Part shown: positions 25,837-36,278 of the stretch, in pieces
Numbering within the stretch: the first letter of the stretch is position 1
Layout of the letters: each line of letters begins with the position of its first letter
From: Adineta ricciae
Lineage: Eukaryota; Rotifera; Eurotatoria; Adinetida; Adinetidae
DNA length: 64,000 nucleotides
NCBI GenBank assembly: GCA_905250025.1
Contig: CAJNOJ010000016.1
Location: 62,001-126,000 of the forward strand
Direction of reading: 5' to 3'
Notes under the pieces: generated by a model
Told to the model about the DNA's origin: nothing
Database searches by the model: none
What the model saw: the letters and a program-made list of their open reading frames with translations, nothing else
Made by a program: the position numbers and the translations under genes

Positions 25837-27220
25837 TCAACGAAAAGAACGAAAAATTCTTCGTCCGTTGATCGGCATCAAAGGTCGAAAGTTTTTCTTG
25901 ATACATCCATTAACTGCTTTGTCGCTTGCACACGTATGTCTTAGTTTTCGTAATTGATTGAGCTATTCAAACACAAAATATTCTATTCGAAAGTAAATCT
26001 CAGATTAATTTACCTGTTTTCGTGAAATATTCATTCGCTCGCGATAGATAACCCATCGAACACTTTCGTAACACATGGGAGTAGTTAATGAACCGCTATA
26101 TGTATAGTAATCTTCCATATTCTCTACGAAAAAAGATGTCTGCCAAGTTTTTAATTTTTAATCATAGAAAATATGCTTTACTAGGCATGAAATTTCTTAA
26201 TGAAACAACGTTCGAGTCTAATGTAATTTTCTGTCCTTTATGTGCGATTTGTGGAAGAAGTTCTATTAATTGTTCCAACGTTGGATTGTCGATTGGTACG
26301 ACCTGGAAAATAATGTTCAACAAAATCAACTAGACTATACCTTGAAATACTCACGTTGAACAATACAGCAAATACCAATAAACCATCGAATTGATCGGAT
26401 ATAGCTGCTTCTTGAGGAGTTGAAAACTGCGTTGTATTCCATGTAACAATGTGCAATTCAGCTACCGATCGAACATCGTCAATGACATGTTCAGAGCCTT
26501 CATGTTCATTGGCACCCCAGTGCATATGAAATTGTAAAAACTGGAATTCATCGAGTACAGGACCGCCGGTAATATCTACGATCGACATATAAGCAAAGAA
26601 AAACAGGTAAAACAACACTTACAAGTGTGACCGGTTCCCGACACTTGAAATGTGTGTCCTGTATTTTCAAGCGTTTGACAGCAATCGTCAACAGTATCAA
26701 ATATGAGTGGATACCGAGTTAATATAGGTTCATATTCTGCTTGTTCGGTATAGATTCGAATAGGCGATTGAAATTTCCGATCTTTCAAGTCGGGAAATAT
26801 TCGTGACCACATATTTGGTCCTGCGAACAACATGTCTAATTAGTTCTACTTTTTCAACAAAGTTCCTTACCAAATAATGACGAGTAATCCCAATGAGCTT
26901 GTACTGGTTTCGACTTCTCACCGTTTTTCTTCGATTTGCCTAGTTCATTGAGTCGATGATTGAGAGATTTCGACCGAGTTTCTAACGCCTTCTTTGATCG
27001 ACGTATTTCGACTTCAATATCGCCAAGTTCGATCAAAATCGATGATAGCAATCCTGTTTGCAATTGACCCTATTCATTTTGATTCGCATTTTCTTTCTTT
27101 TATCCGTCGTATTCTACTTACGAGCTGATTCGGTTTGAAATTAATTGCTACACGATCATTTCCTCTTCCAATAACAATCGCTGATGGATTATTGTCTTCG
27201 ACCATCTTTACTCTCGTCAT
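25837..27220 (-). CDS. Alpha-carbonic anhydrase, cytosolic type with coiled-coil N terminus
   Basis: Seven exons (27122-27220, 26871-27069, 26623-26820, 26355-26575, 26182-26302, 26014-26123, 25837-25962) total 1074 nt, 357 residues. The enzyme interconverts CO2 and bicarbonate. Diagnostic parts are AHWDYSSLFG, RKFQSPIRI, the proton-shuttle region LENTGHTFQV, zinc ligands in FLQFHMHWGANEHEGSEH and AELHIVTWN, then TYSGSLTTPMCYESVRWVIY and the end NFRPLMPINGRRIFRSF. All three zinc His residues and the H64 equivalent are present, so it should be active. There is no signal peptide. Instead about 95 N-terminal residues contain a charged heptad-like stretch (LGDIEVEIRRSKKALETRSK), unusual for the family and possibly for oligomerisation or anchoring. 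The chain is longer than the usual ~260 residues. Confidence 0.93.
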
Positions 27221-28019
27221 TTTAATCACTTAATCGAACCTCTATTCACCTTTATAATTATTTGATCCTTATAGATATCTCAAAAGAAAAGAAGAAAGGT
27301 GCAAATATGATCGACGAATTCTTTACATTCTTTTATTATCTATTTGTACGTACTTTCGTACATCAATATACCTCCGATAATTTTTCTGCTACAATATTCG
27401 GAAACTAGTTCTGACTGATTAACTTTTAAAAAAATCATTAAACATCCAATTGGTTTCGGTGTCAGAAATATCGAAGGAACAAAAGAAGAAGATAGATCAT
27501 CATTAATACTAGTAGTTATTTTCTACCAGAAATAGGTGGGAGCAATTTCACAACCAATCTCACCTTGTTTGATGAGCGTAATCTATTTAGTAAAATCTCA
27601 TCGAGGTATTGACCTTAAAGTACGATGCCAACGTAAGTAAAACACCAACTATCTTGATCTTAGTTCATCTCTTATATTTATGAGAGAGATGGTGGAATAC
27701 CTATAGAATAACGACAGTTTTGTCTGTAGTTTGCTGATAAAATCCGAGAGAATGTTTTGTTTTTCTTCCTCATTCTGACTTCCGTTTTATATGTTGTTTG
27801 ATTCTAAGATTCTTTCATTATTTAAGCTAGCTGTTAATATGATTTGTGATTAACATGAAATGACGAACTATGATTCAAAGAAAGTAAGCAGATTAATTCA
27901 GAAGAGACTGCTTTCTTCTTTGCTCTTCTTGCTTTTATATTTCCATAGAAATCTAGTCGGATTCAAGGTGTCAATATCTAATTAACTTTATTAACTAAAA
28001 TATACAACAAAACAATTGA
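27221..28019. other. Intergenic
   Basis: Promoter side of the carbonic anhydrase gene and 3' flank of the next minus-strand gene. It is A+T rich, with no open frame of note. Confidence 0.5.
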
Positions 28020-29201
28020 TCAAAACTGACAGAGCCTCATTTGACTGGGCCGAATCGATCGAATAATGATATTGCGTTGATTGTTACCAAATTCGATAGC
28101 ATTCTTAATTCGATAATCGAAATCACATTCGAGCCAAATTTGTTGTTGATCTCGTTGATGATAGTCACGTTTAATATCAATGAAGAAGAACGCTTGTTTC
28201 TCACATGTTGTCGCTAACCAAACATGTGACATATGCATAGATGCGATGGTATAAATATTGACATTCGGAAAAAGAATACGATCCAACAATTTGAATGTAT
28301 TCGAACCGTAATGTTGATACATCATCAAGCATCGACGATTGTTTGTTGATCGCACGATAATGGCTAGACTTGTGTGATCAGTTGAATGAAACCGTATGGA
28401 TAGTAGTTGATCGTTGATATAATCATTTAAGAGATGTTGTTTGGTATAACGACGAAGAAATGCCCATGACACAAGCGAACGTTGTTCAATGATGCCGTCA
28501 GTGTCAAGCATAAACAAATCTTTGGTATTTGTTGTTAAGGATAAGTAACCTCGACGTTTGATCGACGTTACTAAATTAGCATTGGAACCTGGTTGGAATG
28601 TCCATAGACCTTGTTCATAAAGAATTAAATAGGACGACAAATATGAGACATAACATAGATCAACAACTTTCGAACGTTCACGCATCGAAGTTGTTAGATC
28701 TAGAGCAACTAATGGACGGAGATTTTGATCGAATAATTTAAAGACTCGACCATCATGTATAAGAACTGTTTCCGGTGATGCAGCCATTAGGGTATATTCC
28801 GTGTCAACAGATACAGAAGTTTTCAATTGAAAATGGATATTCGTTAATTCAATATGTTCACTTTCAGTTTCCAGTTGAGTTTCAATCTGATTTTTTTCGG
28901 TTTGAATGCGACGGCGAATCGCTTGTTGTTGTTCGAAATCATCACGTAATCGTTCAAGTTTAGATTTGTACAATAATTCAATTCGGTTCGTCATCGTTTT
29001 CTTCCACTCGTCAAGCATTAATACTAAGCGTTCGTAATGTTCAAGTTCCAAAGAACTATGATTGGCTTCATTCGACAGATATTCATGGTCAGGAAGCTTT
29101 GGTTCTTTGACAAGTTGCATAGAACCACAATGCAAACATTTACCAGTTTGCTGATTAACAAAACGATGGACACATGGTGGTTTAGTGGTCGATTTGTCCA
29201 T
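28020..29201 (-). CDS. Zinc-ribbon/coiled-coil protein with beta-rich repeat region
   Basis: A single open frame of 393 residues. The N terminus has CVHRF...GKCLHCGS, a possible Zn-binding Cys/His pair set. It is followed by a charged helical stretch (ELEHYERLVLMLDEWKKTM, LERLRDDFEQQQAIRRRI) that looks like a coiled coil of about 80 residues. The rest alternates short beta-like segments (LICYVSYLSSYLILYEQG-like, GYLSLTTNTKDLFMLDTDG) in the manner of a beta-propeller but without clear WD40 or NHL repeats. The layout resembles the rotifer-expanded B-box/coiled-coil/NHL-like proteins. The role is unknown. The start at 29201 is the first ATG; a few residues may be encoded upstream. Confidence 0.7.
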   Translation of the reverse strand: MDKSTTKPPCVHRFVNQQTGKCLHCGSMQLVKEPKLPDHEYLSNEANHSSLELEHYERLVLMLDEWKKTMTNRIELLYKSKLERLRDDFEQQQAIRRRIQTEKNQIETQLETESEHIELTNIHFQLKTSVSVDTEYTLMAASPETVLIHDGRVFKLFDQNLRPLVALDLTTSMRERSKVVDLCYVSYLSSYLILYEQGLWTFQPGSNANLVTSIKRRGYLSLTTNTKDLFMLDTDGIIEQRSLVSWAFLRRYTKQHLLNDYINDQLLSIRFHSTDHTSLAIIVRSTNNRRCLMMYQHYGSNTFKLLDRILFPNVNIYTIASMHMSHVWLATTCEKQAFFFIDIKRDYHQRDQQQIWLECDFDYRIKNAIEFGNNQRNIIIRSIRPSQMRLCQF

Positions 29202-30943
29202 GTCAATGATGTCTACAATAAAGATAAGACATCAGCATTGTCTTTACGAATAAATGATCGTTTTGTTAGGCTTTTTACACTTGACTATAAAAATTCAATC
29301 GTTTTATCACTGTTTTAATTCGATGACCGCTCACACTATACCACCAAATCACTAATAAGACTGTAGAAACGAATATAACCTTATAATAATCTATGAATGA
29401 ACGATATGTGTCGCTAATATACATTCGTTTTCTAGTCGAAAATGTAGTATATTTGATTTGTATAGCATTGAACCCTACTTTCCGGGTACAACTTCATTCA
29501 ATAGATGAAAATAAACGAATTGTACAACGTTAACAAGAACTATGTCAAGCATTTGCTATAATACAATGGCAAAAGTATTACATATCATCAATCGGATCAT
29601 ATACTCACTCAAACAGGATTTTATTCGAAAAGTCATCCTATCACAGGCTGACTTTTGTATATCTAAGTTGTATTCTAATTTCATGTACAATTGCATCTAA
29701 ATCTGCTTCACGATTCCGAAAGCATATGGTATACTAGATCTTTTCGAGTATGTTTTTATGTGATAATCAGCGTCGATTATGTAGATGGACAGACTTTTTC
29801 TATGTTTGGTAAGTGGATTATGAATTTCTTTTTTGACATCTTGAGAACTGAGGCATCGAAGAGATAGAACATCATTTAGTTAGACTGTGTCTTTTGTTAA
29901 ATTCGGATAATTATCGACCCACACTTCAATTGTTTTATATTCCGATTCATCTTTGTCGTGTTTCGCTACCTTAACGTTCACAAAAGCTACGATTATCGAC
30001 TGTTAGAGGAAGAACTATTGATCCTGTCTTCTGCTCTACTGTTCAGAGTAGCTTTCTTTCTGACACCTTTGTTTTTCTTTTCTAAAGATGTTAGCTGAGT
30101 TCTTTTGTTATTCAGTTCAGATAATACCACCAATGAACCTAATATAGCTGTGTTAGTTCTTTAAAAGAAGAAAAATAACATAACTAGTTTGCTCAAAAGC
30201 AAGTATTTTTTGTTCTGAAAATTATCTGTCAGTTTATGGATGATAGTGGTACGTATATTTGAAGAGAAGCGACTGTAAACACACTCTTGTTTGAAACTTG
30301 AGGGACATTGCAATAGATATTTGTAGGTTTCTTACCGATGAGTTGACAACGTGGAATTAGGTTCTTTTAAGTGACATGTATTTACACTCGGTGAAAAATA
30401 CATTTCAGTAAGATTTTGTATTTGCAGGTACAATAAATCAGTTTCATGACTAAAAACAGAGAAAGAACAAAGATTGTGTATTTTCGACTGCAACAAACTC
30501 GAGATGAGCGAAACAATTCATTTTTCTTTTGGACGCTTGCCTCAATCAATATGATCATTAATCGATACACAATCAGGTCGTCAGCATGAATCAATTCTGC
30601 TCATCCAATAACGATGTTTGGTTCAGTTTTATTTTCATAGTATGACGTTAGTCTTAGTCTACAATCTATTTTGTCAATTTATCATGCATATATAAATATT
30701 ATGCTACGTTTAGTTTTCTGTTTCTGTACATCAATGCACAGTATAGTTCTACAAGAACCAATCTAATACACATAGAAAGCAAAACAAAGGAAAAAAAGAA
30801 TCGTATACACAAATAAATAAAATTAAAAGAAACATTTATCTTTTGCCAACAGTGCTAAACAGATATTTGGATATAGATAAGTATAAATAGAATGAAGAGA
30901 AAATCATATAGCACAGAACGAACGAAAAATCAATGTGTCAAGT
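29202..30943. other. Long intergenic stretch
   Basis: About 1.7 kb with no convincing gene. A minus-strand frame at 30382-30594 has no supporting features. I looked for tRNA-like arms and found none. Confidence 0.45.
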
Positions 30944-31679
30944 CTAAGATTGAATAGAACGTCGTTGACGATTACCAGCAACGATATTGTCAAGATCGAG
31001 CCCTGATCCAAGAAAGAATTTTTTCGGTTTGATCGTTTCTTTCTTAGTTTTAGAAAGATGAATACGTTTAAGAGGTTTCTTGTTGGTTATAGGTTTGATC
31101 GGTGCAAGAAACGGTGTCGTTCGACGAAGTTTTACACGTTCTTCAATCGATAGAGATGGCTGCATAACACTTGTTTCTTTTGAACTTGGAATCGATGTCT
31201 TCTTTTGAACAAGTTTACTTGGAATTGATTTGGCATGTGACTAAAATATTAAGTAAGATATGCTTTCGATAATTTCTAATGCGAAGAGTCATACTTTGGG
31301 GGTGGATTTAACAGACTGTTTCTTGACAGATGCTGTTCGAGATTTGGTGCTGTTCTTCTTTGATGTTGTTGATAATTTCATTTTGTTAGCTTTTGATTTG
31401 ACCGATACTTCATTTAGATTCGATGAACTGTTCTCTTTATCACTTGAACTGCGGTGAATAGATACTGAATAAGGAGCCGATGATGCTTTTTCTAGTGAAA
31501 TAAGAAAAGAAAACAGTGGAATAGGCTAGTAGGTTTTTAAAGTTTGCATTCATACTCGATGAGATTGGAGTTGCACGACGTTTTTTTGATTTCACCTCAC
31601 GTTGCTTCAAAGGTAATTTATCATAATCAACGCGGATAGAATACGAATGATCGCTTAGAAAATTGTAATCAGTTTGCAT
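30944..31679 (-). CDS. Basic Ser/Lys-rich protein, probably nuclear
   Basis: Three exons: 31556-31679, the middle one from about 31491 to 31293, and the last from about 31240 to 30944. Splice sites fit (GTATGA, TTTTAG) and frames join. The product starts MQTDYNFLSDHSYSIRVDYD, has a basic cluster (KSKKRRATPISSS), a long Ser/Lys/Thr-rich middle, and a C terminus with LSIEERVKLRRTTPFLAPI and KKFFLGSGLDLDNIVAG. It has several nuclear-localisation-like clusters and no structured domain. Cell-cycle or chromatin proteins of this style exist (for example sororin-like), but no match is claimed. Confidence 0.6.
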
Positions 31680-32597
31680 ATTTTATGTATTAGATGAACT
31701 ATATCAATTGCATGAAGATCGATTGTATTCAATCAACTTTTGTACCTGATATGAAAAAATAAGAATCGTTTGCTTAGAAAATGAATGATACGATCTGACA
31801 GGTATACACGAGAGAGGGAGAGGCAACCAGAAATAAAGACAACCATTAGACTCACGCGACTCTCCATTGGTGATTTTTATCCAGTTACTGATTAGAAAGA
31901 TTTTAAGCGATTGAATTATGAGATAGATTGATATTTATCGACTAATAATATCATTCTCGAGTTTTTACTGGCAAATATATTCAGAGTTGGTATAAAAAAT
32001 TAATCTTTTACATAGCTTGGATATTAGCGACTAGCGCCATCTCTCAAGACATCAGTAGAGCATACGGTATCAAGATTGTAGAATCCGTCGCGTGTGTGTG
32101 TTTTTCTCTGTAGATTTCGATTGTATGCATAATAACTATTAAGATAACTCTAAATGTAAGTCGACAGCGATGAGAAAAACAATCTCGTTATCTTTGCTGA
32201 CTAAAACACAACGATACAAGGGGAGAAAACAGATCACCAGCTGTGACTTTACACTGAAACAGATGTAAATCGTCTGTGTATGAGATATATCGAAACTGTA
32301 GCCAAAATAATTATAAATACCTATCGATATATGACAAGAGCTGGTGAAAAACGGGTTCAGTAATAGATTTATCTTAATCTGTGGAATTTTACTATCGTAT
32401 CTCTCTATTGACGATTGTATTATATTTGCACAAGAACAGTAGTGACAATTAATCTGTTTCGAGTCTGTCGAGATGATTTTTCAAGTTCATCGTCAGATAT
32501 ATCTAAATTTTATTCTTCTAATATGACAAAATAAGGTTACGTTGAGATTACAAAAGAAGAAAGGCTTGATTTTTTTTGTATGAATGAAAATAAAAGA
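31680..32597. other. Intergenic
   Basis: Promoter region of the basic protein and 3' flank of the secreted protein gene, both minus strand. It is A+T rich with no gene seen. Confidence 0.5.
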
Positions 32598-33119
32598 TTA
32601 CAAATCTGTTTTTGCGTTCGATTGATCATTCACTGGTGTTGGTTTACTCTTCGATGAGTGTTTCGTTGGTTCATATTTTCGTTTAGGTGCTCGGTTCATC
32701 GAACTTCGACGCTCATCTTTTGTTAGTTCACTATGTTCTTCAATTTCTTCTTCAGTATTACCTATCATCACCAAACATTTGAGATCTGTCTCACAGCAAA
32801 AGACTTTTTCAACATACCTGCTGTACATTCTTCACTACATTCTTCTTTACGATTAGCTGGACACTTCATTCGTTGCATACATTTATCATAAGTTAAAAAA
32901 GCATTTGCTTTCGACGATGAATAAACTATGAAAAACATTTATTTCATGATTTCCTCAAAAGTAAAACTTACGTTTTGCTAATTCTTTTTCTTGTCGGCTT
33001 TCATTATTTTCCTCGATTTCTTCCAATTGCTTTTTAGTCCGATCGCCTGAATTACCTGCTGCTACTTGACTTTGCACAAATTGACACATATAGACACTGA
33101 ACACAATGCATAAAAGCAT
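32598..33119 (-). CDS. Small secreted Cys-containing protein
   Basis: Three exons. The first starts at 33119 and gives a signal peptide (MLLCIVFSVYMCQFVQSQVA) followed by a charged helical segment (KKQLEEIEENNESRQEKELA). The second carries four cysteines in a short block: TYDKCMQRMKCPANRKEECSE then ECTA. The third is acidic then basic and ends KPTPVNDQSNAKTDL. Introns (donors GTAAGT and GTATGT) are consistent in phase. No known family; the Cys pattern suggests one or two disulphides. It is too split to be visible in a simple open-frame scan. Confidence 0.6.
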
Positions 33120-33637
33120 GCAGCGTTCGCTCAAATCTACCTAAACAAAACAACACATAGGTTCATAGATGACTGACGATACTTTTCTTTTCAAACAATA
33201 TATCGATATTATTACTATTAATTATCATCATTGCATAGTGCAATTCAATTCATACTCATTTAATTCTATGCTTCTACATCAAAGTGACGAGACAACATAT
33301 GTTAATATCGATCAATGAATACCCTCTGTACATTTCTTTCGCGTTCGTTAACTATGTGTGTTATTGAACAACATTATCGATATACTCGTAAGTTTGAAAT
33401 AAGTGATAATGGTAAAATAATATATACAACGTACTCATTCTCCATTTTCTTTTCTTCTTTGTCACCCACTTATATTTCAATCGAAAGAAAAAAGAAAGAG
33501 CTGTACCATACAATCAGAAGAAAAATCATCATAACAGACGTACAAGGATGCAGATGGTAATAAGACGAATCAAGTGAGATCAAGTCAATCTCGTCGAAGT
33601 TACATATCGTCAGAAGAACGAAGACGCTGGCTTTGTT
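33120..33637. other. Divergent intergenic region
   Basis: Upstream regions of the secreted protein gene (minus) and the DnaJ gene (plus). A plus-strand frame at 33315-33560 has no support. Nothing else seen. Confidence 0.45.
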
Positions 33638-34920
33638 ATGGTGAACAAAGATTACTATACCATTTTGGGAATTAATCGATGGGCTACGGAGGAGGAAATA
33701 AAACGTGCTTATAAACAAAAAGCGTTAAAACATCATCCAGATAAAAATCGCGATGATGTCGATGCTGAACGAAAATTTACCGAGATCAGCGAAGCCTATG
33801 AAATGCTGTCTGATCCTCAAAAACGCGCCATTTACGATCGCTTTGGCTTGGACGATGCACGAAATTCGCCCTATGGTGACTTTCGTTCGAATTTTCGTTA
33901 TCCATATTCAACCGGTCATTATCAATCACCATTTGCCACTAGTTCAATGTATGATCCAACTAATAATCACTATATCAAATATAAAGATCCAACGACATTC
34001 TATGATCTCTACGTAACATTAGATGAAGTCCTAAACGGAGCAACTAGGAAATTGAAAGTCACGCGTAATCGATACAAAGCTGAGTTACATACGACAGTTA
34101 AGGATGAAAAAGTTTTAGAAATTCAAATAAAACCTGGATGGAAAGAAGGTAAGGAGCCAAAGAAGAAAGTAGTTCACAATATCGAGTCTTTCTTTTTTGT
34201 CCAGGAACAAAAATCACTTTCGAAAATGAAGGTGATGAAGGTGATCAATATACAATAGCAGGTGATATTGTCTTCATTATTCGTGATAAACCACATCCAT
34301 TATTCGAACGCTCAAATTCAGATATAATCTTTCGAGTGAAAGTCACATTAAAACAAGCATTACTTGGCACACTATTAGTCATACCTTTCCTTGATTCGAC
34401 TAAACCATCCTATCAATTACGAACTTATCAAGAGATTCTCACGCCACAAACAGAAAAACGGTTTCCCAATGAAGGTTTACCATACGCGAAAGATACAACA
34501 AAACGTGGTGATCTCATCGTTAAATTTGACATTCTCTTTCCAAAATTACTTCTTAATGAACAACGTACACTTGCTAATTGTTGTTTTTCTAATTCAATAG
34601 ATGCTTATCAAGCGTGTGATTCCGTACTTCATACAACAGTCATTGACCAAACGCAACAACAACAACAACAGCAACAGCAACAAGAAAAACAACAGTCGAC
34701 ATCTCCTCCGACAATAACATCATCTCCTAAATCTCAGTCTTCAACTCGTAGTAACACTAATGATAATCATCACCATCATCATCATAAATCGCATCATCGA
34801 CGTCAAAAATCGCCGACATCATCTTCAAGAACAACACCTGTACGCACAGCTCCACCCGTACCACCGCGACCGTCACCTACAGCTCTTACAGAACTACATG
34901 TTAATGAGACTGTCTTTTGA
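33638..34920 (+). CDS. DnaJ/HSP40 co-chaperone, DNAJB type, with poly-Gln/His tail
   Basis: Exons 33638-34148 and 34205-34920 encode 408 residues. The J domain begins [20 protein letters not shown] and includes the HPD motif ([11 protein letters not shown]), needed to stimulate Hsp70 ATPase. A short G/F-poor linker ([20 protein letters not shown]) replaces the usual Gly/Phe-rich one. The two beta-rich substrate domains follow without a zinc finger (type II): [63 protein letters not shown]. The C terminus is extended by a Gln run, a His run and Ser/Pro-rich sequence ending near [12 protein letters not shown]. The core resembles DNAJB1/4/5; the tail is not typical. Probable cytosolic or nuclear co-chaperone. 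Confidence 0.9.
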
Positions 34921-36278
34921 GATTTGTTATTTTCATCGCTCATGAATTTTTTCGTTCTTTTCTCGTACAAATCGGTTTTTAATCATCGATTATAGGATGT
35001 ACTATGTGCAATGGTGAGAGTAGCTATAGATCAATTTCAATACGAAAAAAAAACCTCGAAACCAATGGGACATGCAATTCTTTTAACATCAAAGTAATGA
35101 AATCAGTCGTTTAGTATAACGATTAAATAAAGACAAAGAAAACGAATAAAGAACTTACCATCGTATGAGTACGAGATTATCCGGAAATAGCTACAAAAAA
35201 AGAGAATGCAAAAATACTTAATGTCTTTTCTTTTTTTGTGTCTGTTGTAGCGACAACGAACAAGACTCACTACTAATAAGGAACAATAAATCTATCTATA
35301 TATATATATATATATATATACATAGAAAGATATACATAGACATACAAATCTTGATAGTCGATGGTTGGTAGCTGCTTGCCGAACAGCGAAAAAACACGAT
35401 GCTGGATGATATCTATACATATATATATATATATGTAGATGATTAAAGGACAAATATGTCAAGATGGATAAATAGGAGAAAACTGTCTCTGTGCTACAGA
35501 TAAATGGCAGTGAATCTCTATATGAATATCTTCGTAGTACGGATTCTTTCGCAAAAAATTTCATGGAATTTTAGTCGAAACGTTTTTTTGTACGTTTGAC
35601 TAGTAATTATGAATGACATCTACGGAGAACTGGTTGGTCAGATGTTGATTATCGCAATTATTGATTCGTATCAAAAGGAAAACTTTCTAAATATAATGAT
35701 GATAGCATGCAGATAACAAAATTCATCGTTGAATGTATGATGATATGAAAAAATTACAGTCATGTGACGAAACAAACCCAACGATTTATCAATCGATATC
35801 ATAGACATCGTAACATTAAAAAAATTCAAAGCTATAATCAATCAACCATATATATATATTTTACAATGTTTCTAATATGAATTTCGACTATTACGATATA
35901 TAAGACAATTTCATTTAACTGAAGACATAATTGAAAACAATCGATCATTCTGTACGTGTATATCTGAATATTCGATAAAAACAAAGATCACGTCCTGTCC
36001 GAGAATATTCTTTTTCTCTATATGTCGACGTGCACGAATATCGACAATCCGAGAACACTCTTTTGTTTTTTATCTCCATTCGATTTTCACACCATAATCA
36101 TTCTAGACAGTGATTGCATAAAAATATCGAATGTATAAAATGTGCGTACCGTGCATAATCGATCGTCAGAGACAGAGAGAGAGAAGAAGAAGAAGAGAAC
36201 ATTAAGGACACTCGTCAGATCGATTCGAATTCTTAGTCAGATTTTAGATATTCACTCATTCACATACTACTAAGCACA
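34921..36278. other. Intergenic with AT-rich simple repeats
   Basis: Contains two (TA)n tracts and other A+T-rich sequence. The minus frame at 35292-35564 is made of translated repeat and is not a gene. Confidence 0.5.
35297..35320. repeat. (TA)n microsatellite
   Basis: About 12 uninterrupted TA units in intergenic DNA, followed by a second shorter tract near 35419-35434. Confidence 0.9.

Noticed and set aside
34641-34800. Gln and His runs that could suggest a foreign or engineered tag
   Set aside because: They are in frame with the DnaJ gene and are simple-repeat expansions of CAA/CAG and CAT/CAC codons.
35281-35440. Repeats that could be telomeric or CRISPR-like
   Set aside because: They are plain TA microsatellites without spacers and without the TGTGGG-type telomeric unit reported for bdelloids.
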